A stretch of 64,000 nucleotides of DNA from NCBI RefSeq assembly GCF_002305895.1, contig NZ_CP022203.1, forward strand, positions 1,838,501-1,902,500. The letters run 5' to 3'. The position numbers and the translations under genes are program-made. Within the stretch, counting starts at the first letter, position 1. Each line of letters starts with the position of its first letter. Below the pieces are notes generated by a model. That model was not told the origin of the DNA, did no database searches, and worked only from the letters and a program-made list of their open reading frames with translations. This document shows positions 47,124 through 56,467 of this stretch, in pieces. The DNA comes from Corallococcus macrosporus DSM 14697. GTDB taxonomy: Bacteria; Myxococcota; Myxococcia; Myxococcales; Myxococcaceae.

Positions 47124-47153
47124 AATGGACTATACCTATTGGTCTAGTCCATT
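47124..47153. promoter_or_regulatory. Strong 30-bp palindromic operator candidate
   Basis: Outer arms AATGGACTA and TAGTCCATT are perfect; the halves match in 13 of 15 positions. The core matches the operator at 43907. It is between the DUF2381 gene and the start of the next cluster, so it may be a second target of an XRE regulator. Confidence 0.55.
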
Positions 47154-47333
47154 CTGGCGTGCCCTGGAGGCGATGTGTTCCTCACTGTGCTGGAGTGCGC
47201 GCGCGTAACTGCGCGCTTCCTTGGTGGCTGCGGAGAGCGCCCGGAAGGCGACGCGCCTGAGCCACCTTCCTAGCTCCGCTTCGAAGTCGGCGTTGGGCTC
47301 TCGCGCTGCGCCGAGGATCTCCCGCACCGCCAT
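47136..47333 (-). CDS. Possible small protein (65 aa)
   Basis: The minus-strand frame begins MAVREILGAAREPNADFEAE and is helical and basic throughout; its 3' end overlaps the palindrome. Codon choice is GC-rich, as in true genes. No family recognised; may be spurious. Confidence 0.3.
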   Translation of the reverse strand: MAVREILGAAREPNADFEAELGRWLRRVAFRALSAATKEARSYARALQHSEEHIASRARQNGLDQ

Positions 47334-47630
47334 GTGAGGCGCGTGCTGGCGGTCGTCGTGCGCCGAGTGGCCGTCTGCGCTTCGTTGGGCCGCGTGCCTG
47401 ACGGGCGCTGAGGAGCCCTTCCTCGGTCAGCCCAATTCGCGTTTGGAGTCATGAGCGGAGCCGGGCCTTGCCCTGGCGCCGTGACGTGACTCGTCTGTTT
47501 GTCGCTTCGCCCGGTCGGCCTGCCGGCGACTCCCTCAATGCAATGCATTCACCCGCAGCCCGGCGCCCTGCCGGACTGAACGGGAAACCTCTGTCCTTTG
47601 CCCCCGCCGGGGCCTTCTCAGGAGACGTCG

Positions 47631-49088
47631 ATGTCCATGCGCTGGGCCGTCGTGTTGCTGTTGGTGTTACCCGGAGCGGGATGGGCGGAAGAGATTGCCT
47701 ATCCTGAAGACTACGTGGCCGAGGAGGACACCGCTCTCATTGAGCAAGAGGGAGACGCGCTACTCGAGCCCTCCGTGGACGAGGGAAACGCCCTGGTTGA
47801 AGAGGGGGACGCCCTGGTGGAGGAGGAGCCGGCTTCGTCCAGCTCGGGCTCTGGCTGGGCGAACCGGCTGAGCCTGGAGACCACGACATGGGCGCTGCTG
47901 CCTCGCCGTGGGGCAGGGACGGATGAAGGCTTCTTGCAGGTGCATCCGCGGCTGGAGGTCGTCAAGCCAGGCTTCCTCCAAGTCGAGCTGGGCGCTCCGG
48001 TGCGTCTACGCCTGTGGGGCGGAGAGGCGGGGGGCAGTCTGGTGCGCAAGGAGGACTGGGACGAGCTCTCCGACTGGGGCCAGGTGGTGCAGAACCTGAT
48101 GGTGGGTGGCGACGCGCCGAACTTCGTGTGGGTGGGCGCCCTGGAGTCGTACACGCTGCTATCCGGGCACCTGGTGCGCCGCTACAACAACCGGGGCAAC
48201 CCCGAATACCACCCGGCCGGCGCCGTGGTGACGGGCATGTTGAGGCCCTTGTACGTCGAGGCCTTCGCCTCGGATGTGCTGGGCGCGCGGCTGATGGGGG
48301 CGGAAGTCGTGCTGGACGTGCAGCACCTCCTCGTGGGCCGCCAGCCGTACCCCATGCAGTACACGCTGGCGCTGTCCGCGGTGCATGACTGGGGCAAGGC
48401 GGGAGGGACGTCGGAGCCGATGACGTTGGCCCACCTGGATGGGACGGCCATGCTCGTGCGGCGCCGCAATCCCGAGGGGGGCTTCGAGCTGCAGGCGAAT
48501 GTGGGCTGGGGCGGGCGTCCCGGCGAGGGCGGCGCGTGTGGCGCGGTGGCGGGTCTGGGGGCTGAGTACCTGACCTCAAGGATGGACCTGCGAGCGCGCC
48601 TGGAGGGCCGCCTCCAGCGCGGAGGTTTCCGGCAGGGCGCCTTCGGCCCGGACTACGAGCTGGCGCGCTTCCAGGTGGCGGGCCCGACTGCCCTGCCGCA
48701 GGCGGACGCGCCTTTCTCGGACGGGTACTCGGCCTACGGCGAAGTGATTCTGAGCTGGGATGCGGAGAGCCTGAGCGTGCTGGGGCAGCGCCACTTCCGG
48801 CTGACGATGGGCACCGAGGTCTTCAATTGGGGCCGGGTAGACGTGGACGGCCGGCTGGAGACGCAGCTCTTCCACCGCAACCTCTCGGTGGGGGTGGGCG
48901 GCGTGGCGGTGGGCGCCGGCCAGCCAGGAGCGCGTTACCTCGCCTCGGCCGAGGCGCGATGGCGCTTCCTGGGTGGGAAGCTGTACGCGGTGGGGCAGGG
49001 GGGCACGCTGCTCTTCCCGACAGCGGAAGGGACGCTGCGGCCAGGCGCCTTCGCCTCCGTGGGGCTGGGGGTGGACAATGCGCGCTGA
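47631..49088 (+). CDS. Outer-membrane beta-barrel-like protein of toxin cluster
   Basis: The 485-aa protein has GGAG before ATG 47631. Signal peptide MRWAVVLLLVLPGAGWAEE, then an acidic repeat stretch (ALIEQEGDALLEPSVDEGNA) and alternating-residue strands to the end, as in outer-membrane barrels. Final strands end VGLGVDNAR. It overlaps the next gene by 11 bp. Likely forms an export or anchoring partner of the downstream lipoprotein. Confidence 0.65.
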   Translation: MSMRWAVVLLLVLPGAGWAEEIAYPEDYVAEEDTALIEQEGDALLEPSVDEGNALVEEGDALVEEEPASSSSGSGWANRLSLETTTWALLPRRGAGTDEGFLQVHPRLEVVKPGFLQVELGAPVRLRLWGGEAGGSLVRKEDWDELSDWGQVVQNLMVGGDAPNFVWVGALESYTLLSGHLVRRYNNRGNPEYHPAGAVVTGMLRPLYVEAFASDVLGARLMGAEVVLDVQHLLVGRQPYPMQYTLALSAVHDWGKAGGTSEPMTLAHLDGTAMLVRRRNPEGGFELQANVGWGGRPGEGGACGAVAGLGAEYLTSRMDLRARLEGRLQRGGFRQGAFGPDYELARFQVAGPTALPQADAPFSDGYSAYGEVILSWDAESLSVLGQRHFRLTMGTEVFNWGRVDVDGRLETQLFHRNLSVGVGGVAVGAGQPGARYLASAEARWRFLGGKLYAVGQGGTLLFPTAEGTLRPGAFASVGLGVDNAR

Positions 49089-51429
49089 GCGGCCTTGGCG
49101 CAGCGGGTTTGGCGCGGCGCTGCTGGTGGCCCTCCTGGCCTCCGGGTGCGCCTCGTTGCCGGCGAGGCCGGGCCAGGCGGGCCGTGGTGCGGCCCTGGCC
49201 TTCAGTCCCCTCTCCGTGCCCTCCCAGGCGGCGAGGAGCGCGGCGACAGGTGTGTACCAGGGGGATGCGTCGGGCTCCGCGGATGGGACGCCAGAGCCGG
49301 CGCCGATGGGCTATCGGCGAGTGCCCACCGGCAATGCCGTCAACGGGAAGGGAGTGCGCGGCTCGGGCGGCGAGGGTGGTGCCTTCGTCTGTGGCGGCAA
49401 GGCCCTGCCTCCGGACTGGCCCCGTCTGACTCAAAGCCGGGAGGTGCTGGCGCCTTTCCTGGCGTGTGCCTCGCCCGCGGAGTTCGTGGCCATGCAGCGC
49501 GGGGTGGGGGACATGGGCGCGGTGGTGCAGTCCCTCACGGCCTGGGACGCTGTCCGGCTGGGCGCCCTGGGGCCGATGGACGAAGACGCCTCGGCCGTCC
49601 TCAGTCGCAAGCGCGCGGACTTCATCGTCACGGCCGTGGAGAAGTACGGCGTGCCGTATGCGGAGGTGTTCTCCCTCTTCGTCCTGCACTCGGCCTTCGA
49701 CGACGAGCTGCGCGAGGTGGTGCAGCGACTCGCCCGCGACAAGCAACTGGGCGAGACGCTGGGCGCGATGGCTGCTGTCCGCGAGGAGCTGATGCGGCGG
49801 GGCATGGAGCTGGGGGAGTTCCCGGAGCGAGGAGAGAAGGCCGGCGACGTGCTGCGCGGGTTGGGGCGCGCGGGCCGCGACATGCTCTCTAGCACCTCGG
49901 TGAGCGGTGAGGCCCGGTACACGGAGCTTATGGCCATGCGTGGGCAGATGCCCCCGCCCTACCAGGCCGCCCTCGACGAAGTGCAGAAGGCGTTGATGGA
50001 GAGGCACTACTCGCCGGGAAGCCTCTCGGCGGGGGCCTTTGACTCTCTCACCTTCGGTGTGCCGGTGGGCTTCTACCACCTGGCGGTGGGGACGGGGCAC
50101 GGGGCGTACTCGCTGGCGCAGGGCAAGTACGAGCAGGCCACGCGCGAGCTGGCGCCGGCCGCGCTGGCGGTGGCGGTGTACGCCGGCGGCAAGGGCGCTC
50201 GGGCCCTGGTGGAGTCGCGTGGCGGGCTGCGGCGCCTCCAGATGCCGGCGCTCGACGTGGCCGGCATGAAGGCGCTGATGGCGCGCCTGGAGGAGCAGCT
50301 CGGCATCACTGCCGCGCGCGATTTGTTGCGCTACCTCCAGGCGAGCCGTGAGGGCGCGCTGGTGGCCGCCGAGTGGGGGGAAGCGGGACTGCTGGCGCTC
50401 TACGAGGCGCGTGGAAACCCCGCGAAGGCGCAGGCGGTGCTGATGGAGGCGGCCAGTCGCGAGTCCGCTCAGGCCGTGGCCAGCAGGGGCTCCGCAGGGA
50501 AGCGGCCCGTCAACCTGGACCTCTTCGAGCAGAACGCCGAGGTGTCCGCCGCGGAGGCGCAGACGGCCAGCCGAGAGTCCTCCGGGGCTGCGGCGGCGAG
50601 AGGAGGCGCGAGTCGCGAGTCCGCGCAGCCCGCGGCTTCACGGGGCGCAAGCGGGAATCGGCACATCAACCTGGACCTCTTCGCGCAGGACGCCAAGGTC
50701 GGCGCAAAGGAGTCCGCGAGGGCCAAGCTGTTCCAGGCGGAGCTGGAGTCCTCGGGGCCCCGTCTCCCGAAGGACGTGAAGCTGCTGAAGGAGATGGCGC
50801 CCAAGCTGAACGAGCCACCTCCGGGAGTCGAGAAGGGGGCGCCGCTCTGGCAGGAGTACGTCGCCTACCGCAAGAGGCGGCTGAAGGAGATTCGGGACGG
50901 TGACGCCGTCAAGGGCCCCCTGAAGTGGGAGGGCTACGGGGGGATGCGCGCCTACTATGCTCGGGGCATGGCTTTCGAGAGGACCATGATCGCCATCCTG
51001 GAGGCGGACGCCGCGTTGCCCCGCGCACAGCGGCGCTGGCTCGGCGACTTCGAGCAGCCGCGCATCGAGACGCACGTCGGAGTCTCGAAGGTGGACCTCC
51101 GGTATGCCGACGTCCTCGTCATCGAGGAGCGCCCTCCAGCGGGCCAGTCGCCTCGGGTGGAGACGTTCAGCTTCAAGAGTCGAGACCTCAGCCCCCTGAA
51201 GTGGGATGAGTTGCAGGTGCGGGTAAATACGGATGCGAGCAACGCGATGAGGTACTACGGTGGGTCGCTAAGGATTTTGCGGGACGGAATGCGGCAACAG
51301 GCGGATGTTCAGAGGGTACGCCTTGTCTATGAAGGACAAGGACTTTTGCCGAAAGATCCGAAGTTGTTTACCGGTGCGGCAAAGATAGCAGAGCAGAAGA
51401 TTAAGGGCGTGGAGGTAGAGTCTCAATGA
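49078..51429 (+). CDS. Lipoprotein polymorphic toxin with C-terminal nuclease domain
   Basis: In this 783-aa protein, the N-terminal signal has a lipobox (LLASGC). A long helical region of about 450 residues includes a hydrophobic stretch (YHLAVGTGHGAYSLAQG). Three near repeats of a Ser/Arg-rich motif with VNLDLFEQNAEV or INLDLFAQDAKV (about 475-550) look like linker repeats. The final 160 residues form a nuclease-like domain (LRYADVLVIEERPP then VETFSFKSRDLS, a D...SxK core). An immunity candidate follows directly, as expected for a polymorphic toxin delivered by contact. Confidence 0.72.
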   Translation: MRAERPWRSGFGAALLVALLASGCASLPARPGQAGRGAALAFSPLSVPSQAARSAATGVYQGDASGSADGTPEPAPMGYRRVPTGNAVNGKGVRGSGGEGGAFVCGGKALPPDWPRLTQSREVLAPFLACASPAEFVAMQRGVGDMGAVVQSLTAWDAVRLGALGPMDEDASAVLSRKRADFIVTAVEKYGVPYAEVFSLFVLHSAFDDELREVVQRLARDKQLGETLGAMAAVREELMRRGMELGEFPERGEKAGDVLRGLGRAGRDMLSSTSVSGEARYTELMAMRGQMPPPYQAALDEVQKALMERHYSPGSLSAGAFDSLTFGVPVGFYHLAVGTGHGAYSLAQGKYEQATRELAPAALAVAVYAGGKGARALVESRGGLRRLQMPALDVAGMKALMARLEEQLGITAARDLLRYLQASREGALVAAEWGEAGLLALYEARGNPAKAQAVLMEAASRESAQAVASRGSAGKRPVNLDLFEQNAEVSAAEAQTASRESSGAAAARGGASRESAQPAASRGASGNRHINLDLFAQDAKVGAKESARAKLFQAELESSGPRLPKDVKLLKEMAPKLNEPPPGVEKGAPLWQEYVAYRKRRLKEIRDGDAVKGPLKWEGYGGMRAYYARGMAFERTMIAILEADAALPRAQRRWLGDFEQPRIETHVGVSKVDLRYADVLVIEERPPAGQSPRVETFSFKSRDLSPLKWDELQVRVNTDASNAMRYYGGSLRILRDGMRQQADVQRVRLVYEGQGLLPKDPKLFTGAAKIAEQKIKGVEVESQ

Positions 51430-52760
51430 AGCTATTGACACTGCATGACTTGAACAAAGTGGATAGCTTGAGCTTCACCATCGAGGGACGCTTCGACGCG
51501 ACAGCAGGGGTAGAGCGCGCGTTGACGCCTCTATTCGATGCGCTTGAAAAGCATGCCGAAAGCTGGATGCCAACAATCGTCAAGTCTAAGCGGAAGCGAC
51601 AGTATTCCCGAGAGGCCGTGTGGCGTGCGCTGGAGGAGCGGCGCGATGAGTATGGCTCAATCATTGGGCTGTACCGCTTGGAGAGTCCCGCGGTATCGCT
51701 GGGGCTCGACCTTGCTCTCGCGCAGGGCGAGTCCAGCTTTCACTCCCGTCTTGATGTGCAGCCGCTCCACTTCTTCTCTGGAGTGGACGCCTGTCGCACT
51801 CTTGTGAGCGTGGCCCGCGATTGGGCCACTCGGTACCCCGTGCCGTACGCATCGGCTCATAGCATCGCAGACGAGCAACTGGCTGGATCCCCTAGCTTTG
51901 GCCGTGACGACCGAGAGGCGCGAAGAGATGGGTTCGACAAGATTTATGAGTTGTTCTGGCTGAACATCTTCGGTCCGAAGTTGGTGGAGTCAGTAGGCCG
52001 AGAGCGGATGCTCTCGACTCCTGCGCATCTCGTGGAGGAACTTCCCAACGGTTCAGTCCTCCTGGTTCTGTGGCCCACTGCCGCCGAGTTCGCCAGCGAG
52101 GAAGCGCGCGTGGCTCAGGCCCGAGCCCATGTCCACCTGCGGCCGGACCTCGACTTCGACACGGTGCTATGCACGCTGAAAGAGCGCAGCGCCGCGCTCG
52201 TGCCGGTTGAGCCGCGCTTCCACCCTGACGTGGCGCCGTTCCTCTTGCGACTGTTGGACGAGGTCGCCATCAGCGAGCGGCAACGAAAAATTGCCGAGTT
52301 CAACGCCTTCCGGCCGCCTGTGCCGGATGAGTGGCTGCCGGTCGCCCTTTCGTCGGACGTGGCGAATCCGGAGCGCGTCCTCGAATCCTACGGAGACTTG
52401 TCCGAAGGTCTCGTGGCAGCGCTGCACACCAAGGTGCCCTCCATCATGGACGAGACGGCCGAGTCCCTCACGGACCTCGACCTCTTCTTCTGGAGGGAAG
52501 ACTTCCCCAAACGGTACGAGCGGCACCTCATCGATGGACACACCGCACCGGCGCTCGGAGCCTACCTGGGGGACGTGCTGGTGCGGCGGCTGGGCGGAAC
52601 GTGGGTGCTGCGGCAGAAGATGGAAGAGTCCCAGGTGCGGGTGGGCAAGCGCGTCTGGCTACCCTTCCTCCGCGCCCGCCGGTACATGCAGTCCTGCCAG
52701 TCGCTGCTGGACTACTCGCTCACGCAGTTCTTCCACGAGGTGGAGCGGTACCGGCCCTGA
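51426..52760 (+). CDS. Immunity protein candidate for the lipoprotein toxin
   Basis: The 444-aa protein starts with an ATGA overlap on the toxin stop. The centre (RDWATRYPVPYASAHSIADE, then GFDKIYELFWLNIFGPKLVE) resembles the Imm52-type immunity fold; about 180 further C-terminal residues are unassigned. Cytoplasmic, no signal peptide. Expected to bind and neutralise the nuclease domain. Confidence 0.65.
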   Translation: MKLLTLHDLNKVDSLSFTIEGRFDATAGVERALTPLFDALEKHAESWMPTIVKSKRKRQYSREAVWRALEERRDEYGSIIGLYRLESPAVSLGLDLALAQGESSFHSRLDVQPLHFFSGVDACRTLVSVARDWATRYPVPYASAHSIADEQLAGSPSFGRDDREARRDGFDKIYELFWLNIFGPKLVESVGRERMLSTPAHLVEELPNGSVLLVLWPTAAEFASEEARVAQARAHVHLRPDLDFDTVLCTLKERSAALVPVEPRFHPDVAPFLLRLLDEVAISERQRKIAEFNAFRPPVPDEWLPVALSSDVANPERVLESYGDLSEGLVAALHTKVPSIMDETAESLTDLDLFFWREDFPKRYERHLIDGHTAPALGAYLGDVLVRRLGGTWVLRQKMEESQVRVGKRVWLPFLRARRYMQSCQSLLDYSLTQFFHEVERYRP

Positions 52761-52961
52761 TTGATGCGAAGGTGAGGGCGCCTGCATCCCTTGCAGTGGT
52801 TGCTGGCTGCTCGACCCAGTTGAGGTAATCAGGCAGGGTCGGAAATCTCACTTGGCCTTCGCTAACGCCTGGCAGTTGGCGCATCTCCACCCGAGATGCG
52901 CCCCCTTGAGGAATCAGGCCATAGAAGAGGTGGTCCAATTACCAACGATTACGAATCGGAT

Positions 52962-54818
52962 TCACTCGGTCAAAGGCCCAGGTGAAGCTTGGCTGCCCCG
53001 ATTAGACCTCTCCCAATCAAATGGCTGTCGCTGTTCGCCCTTTACCCATCTCTCAAAGATATGGACTGCTGACTCGCAGTGGAGATGTAGGCGCACAGTC
53101 TCGTTCTGCTGGGGAACTGCGTCTTCGGGAGCCTTCGTGTCGGTAGTGCTATTTGCTTTTGGGTTGATGAGGATGGTGCGTACCATGCCTGGTTGGAACG
53201 CGTGCCCGAATACTCTGTATGTTGGCTCGGAGAAGTACTCCAAGTCCTGATATGTATTGAGGCTTTCGAGAAAGCCGTTCAGGTCATCGGGAGGGATGAA
53301 CACCTGAAGAGGCTCCTTCGGCGGTGTTTTTACCGCACCATACTGAATGGCCACCGCTAGGAGTTCTGCGTCTTCTGGGGCTAAGGCATCTGCCCCTTGC
53401 GGAATTCTAATGTCGGTGCCGAACTCACGATTGATCACGGAGAGCCAATCGAGGAGTTTTGCAACTGGAGGCTCCTCGGCAGACTTGTCGGTGGGAGAGG
53501 GCTCCATCCGCATTATGAGGGCTCCGGTCTTGATGCTGTACACCTTAAGGATTCCGCCAGAGCGCTTCAGCGCCAGAATAAAATCAAGCGTCCTGCGCGC
53601 ATCTTGGGCGGGGGCAGTGTGAAGCTTATATTCTGCATGCAACTGGGCTTGACCGGAGGCCATGTCGCCGTGAACGAGCACGGAGCCCGCCAAGGCCCCC
53701 CCTTCGAATAGGTAGCGTCCGATTTTTTGATCCTGCCTTTGCTCGATCATTGGGACGCTTGAGATGGTTAGCGTGTTGCCATCTGGCTTCGTCAGTTCCA
53801 GGCGAACATCGGCCTTCCGGCGCTCTTTTTTGGGGGGCCGAATGACTGGGGGTGGTTGGTTTTGGTTGCCCGCGATTCGTTGCTCAAAGGCGATGGAATA
53901 GGTTGCTCGCTGGGGTTTGTATTCGGCGTCGGAGCTCGCTACCGCTGTCATGGTTCCAGTGGGGCGTGAGTCTGCGGGTAGCCCTTCAATCGGAGGAAGC
54001 AGTGAGGGAAAGTGCCTTCCGTCCCGAGCATCGGGAGCGCACCATACAAGGGACGTGTTGACGCAGGAGAATCGAACGATGAGTTGTGCAGTTGGTAGTT
54101 GACTGGATGCTTTCTTTTGCCAGCACTCAAGAACTGTTGCTGAGTATCCGGTTGGGATGAAGAACTCGAAGTATTCAGTGGGGGAGAAGCTGGTTTTCCC
54201 GAGAATGAAGTCTCGAATGAACGAATGCTTCTGTCGCTCTGCGGCCTCCAGTGACAGCCAGGTGGACCGCAAGATTGACTTGATTGCATCCACGGGGCGA
54301 TAGGGCGGCGCATACATGCTGAGGGTTGCTGTTTTGCTCGCTTCGGACACCTTGAATTCCAAGGTGGTGTCGCTGCCGCTCAGCACGACTGGTAGTGGTC
54401 CGTCAAACTGACCTCCGCCGATATGTGAATCTCCTCCCGGGTGCCTCAGCTTTGCGGTGCCCGCTCGTCCCCTGACGCGACCAACGGCGCGCTGTGGATG
54501 GAACATGCTCGCCAGTTGGTTGTCGTGTGTCTCGCCGTACCCTCCATTGCATGCGTCGCATTCTTCATACGAGAAGAGGTGTCGATTTCCGAAGGCTGCA
54601 GGAATGAGGTGCGCCTCTTTGCTGAATTTGGTTTCGCCTTCCGTTTTGTTGCAAAGTGCGCACCTCTTGTTGTCGCGCGAGCCTAGGGATTCGCGAGGTG
54701 GATTGTCGCCTCTTAGGTTGCAGGCGCGGAAAACGAGCTGGTCGTAGTGGTCGGCGAAGGCCTCATGTCCGCTCTTCCATCTCGGGTCAAAGGGCTGGAA
54801 AAAACCGCTATCTGGCAT
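52962..54818 (-). CDS. HNH-type nuclease protein, AT-richer island gene
   Basis: CAGGAG lies before ATG 54818. In this 618-aa protein the N-terminal zinc/HNH region has CALCNKTEGETKFSKEAHLI, then ECDACNGGYG followed by THDNQLA, giving two Cys pairs and the His/Asn core. The remaining 450 residues are mixed alpha/beta without a recognised domain. Codon use is AT-richer than flanking genes. It may be a stand-alone restriction or defence enzyme, or a toxin; the large C-terminal part may sense the target. Confidence 0.65.
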   Translation of the reverse strand: MPDSGFFQPFDPRWKSGHEAFADHYDQLVFRACNLRGDNPPRESLGSRDNKRCALCNKTEGETKFSKEAHLIPAAFGNRHLFSYEECDACNGGYGETHDNQLASMFHPQRAVGRVRGRAGTAKLRHPGGDSHIGGGQFDGPLPVVLSGSDTTLEFKVSEASKTATLSMYAPPYRPVDAIKSILRSTWLSLEAAERQKHSFIRDFILGKTSFSPTEYFEFFIPTGYSATVLECWQKKASSQLPTAQLIVRFSCVNTSLVWCAPDARDGRHFPSLLPPIEGLPADSRPTGTMTAVASSDAEYKPQRATYSIAFEQRIAGNQNQPPPVIRPPKKERRKADVRLELTKPDGNTLTISSVPMIEQRQDQKIGRYLFEGGALAGSVLVHGDMASGQAQLHAEYKLHTAPAQDARRTLDFILALKRSGGILKVYSIKTGALIMRMEPSPTDKSAEEPPVAKLLDWLSVINREFGTDIRIPQGADALAPEDAELLAVAIQYGAVKTPPKEPLQVFIPPDDLNGFLESLNTYQDLEYFSEPTYRVFGHAFQPGMVRTILINPKANSTTDTKAPEDAVPQQNETVRLHLHCESAVHIFERWVKGEQRQPFDWERSNRGSQASPGPLTE

Positions 54819-54982
54819 GAATTGCTCCTGCGGACGTTCCTGTTGGCTGATGTGCAGCTTCTCTTGCAGTTCTTGAGATGTGGTCTGCAGCTCAGCATTG
54901 GAGATGGCTTCCAAACTCGTATGTAATTTTAAATGAATGTATGGGCTTCATTCGGCGAGCTGTCCTTGACGCGAGGGGTTCC

Positions 54983-55987
54983 TCATTCTTCATCGATATC
55001 AGGGCACTCGCGAGCCTCAACGGCACCGCTGCGGCCTACGCGAAAGAGCTGGAATTTTGATTTCTTCGACACGGAGAGTGGGTATGTTTTCGCTGCGAGG
55101 AAGTGCGCTCCTCCCTCAAAGATGAGACGGCCGCTAACCACCCACGTTCGGGTTTCGGGAGTTAGGGCAAAGCCATCAAGTGTTGTGAGCTGCTTGAATG
55201 CTGCTCCGTCCGGAGTGATGGAGAGAAGCTCAGGAGCTTGCCTGCTGCTGAAGCCTGAGCCGACGGTGCGATTGGTGAGCACGGAGAAGTTCTCGCCAGC
55301 CCACACGACCCACGGCTTTGTAGTGACAGCTAGGCTGTTTGTCAGGACTCGAGGGGGGACTCGCTCTCTCCCGCGGACGTCGTACTCAAGCCAGACGAGT
55401 TCATCGGAATGGCCAATCGCGACACCGAACCTGTCAGGGCCGGCGGCGAGATAGGGGGCGTGGCCGTCGGTCATGCCATCTTCAGTGAGAGGTGGCATCG
55501 ATAGCTTGGCTGTCTTCGCGAGGCGCATCTTCTTGGTATCGACGAAATAGAGGACGTAGCTGCTTCTGCCGAACTGCGCAGCAACGGCCAGGACATCCCC
55601 AATCACTGCGGCGCTAGGGTGTCCGCGCATCGATCCGTCTGGAGACCGGCCCAGGGAAATCTCCCGCTGCTTACCGCCGTCTCCAAGATTCTCTACTACG
55701 AGCCGCAGGCTGCGACCGAAGTCGTTGGACTTGATCGATACGACCAATGGTGACGCGCCAAGGCTCGTCACATCGCAGTCGAGGCACGAGCGAACCCGTT
55801 CGACAATCGTCCGTGTCCACCATGTTGGAGTCAGTGCGGGGGGGCCGACGACTCGGTGGCGCCCGTGGTTCATGAGGTGGCGAGGACAGTCGACCCACGT
55901 GCCTTCTTCTCCAGCGGCTATTGATGCCACGGGGCTCAGAGAGAGGAGCAGCGCGACGGACGTGGCTAGGTGTTGGAGTTGATGCAT
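54983..55987 (-). CDS. Secreted protein, unknown
   Basis: The 334-aa protein has signal peptide HLATSVALLLSLSPVASIAA. The mature part is strand-rich with repeated WD/Kelch-like segments (VIGDVLAVAAQFGRSSYVLY and KPWVVWAGENFSVL), suggesting a beta propeller. Start taken at ATG 55987; the upstream extension lacks protein character. Confidence 0.6.
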   Translation of the reverse strand: MHQLQHLATSVALLLSLSPVASIAAGEEGTWVDCPRHLMNHGRHRVVGPPALTPTWWTRTIVERVRSCLDCDVTSLGASPLVVSIKSNDFGRSLRLVVENLGDGGKQREISLGRSPDGSMRGHPSAAVIGDVLAVAAQFGRSSYVLYFVDTKKMRLAKTAKLSMPPLTEDGMTDGHAPYLAAGPDRFGVAIGHSDELVWLEYDVRGRERVPPRVLTNSLAVTTKPWVVWAGENFSVLTNRTVGSGFSSRQAPELLSITPDGAAFKQLTTLDGFALTPETRTWVVSGRLIFEGGAHFLAAKTYPLSVSKKSKFQLFRVGRSGAVEARECPDIDEE

Positions 55988-56467
55988 GGCGAACAAGAAT
56001 GTACAGCGCAGGAAGTTGGGGCCTAGGGGCTTTCCGGAGGGGAGTTGGGTCCGACCCGCTATGCTCGCGAGGCTGGCGGCGTTAGCGACAGCACAGCCCC
56101 AAGGGCCCATGTCCACAGCGGGCGCCGGTCAGCGCCACGGGCAGCCTTCTCCGCGTGCTGTGCCATGGCTGCATCGAGCTCTGTTCCTCACCGGGGGACA
56201 ACAGTAGCGAGCCTTCCCTGGGGCGTCGAGGAGTTGGGGACTCACCCTTGAGAGGTATGGACGAAGAGGTTGCGCTCTGCCTTCGGACGAGTCGCGCCTG
56301 AAGGCATGGACGAGCAGCTTCTGGAGCGTCTCTGCCCGCGGGCAGAGACAGAAACGTGCGGGCACGGAGCGATTCTTCGGGGCGGTCTTCGGCTCTCAGA
56401 GAGAGACTCACCAAGAGCCGTAGTAGCGGCTTGACGAGAGGAGTAGGGAAGGCGGCATCATCCCGGC
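55988..56467. other. Divergent intergenic region, 480 bp
   Basis: Contains promoters for the genes at 55987 and 56468 by position. A perfect 22-bp palindrome (56328-56349, centre CCCGCGGG) stands out. Open frames here show no protein-like character. Confidence 0.4.
56328..56349. repeat. Perfect 22-bp palindrome
   Basis: Arms GTCTCTGCCCG and CGGGCAGAGAC with no loop; a dimeric repressor site or a hairpin. About 120 nt before the next start codon. Confidence 0.5.
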
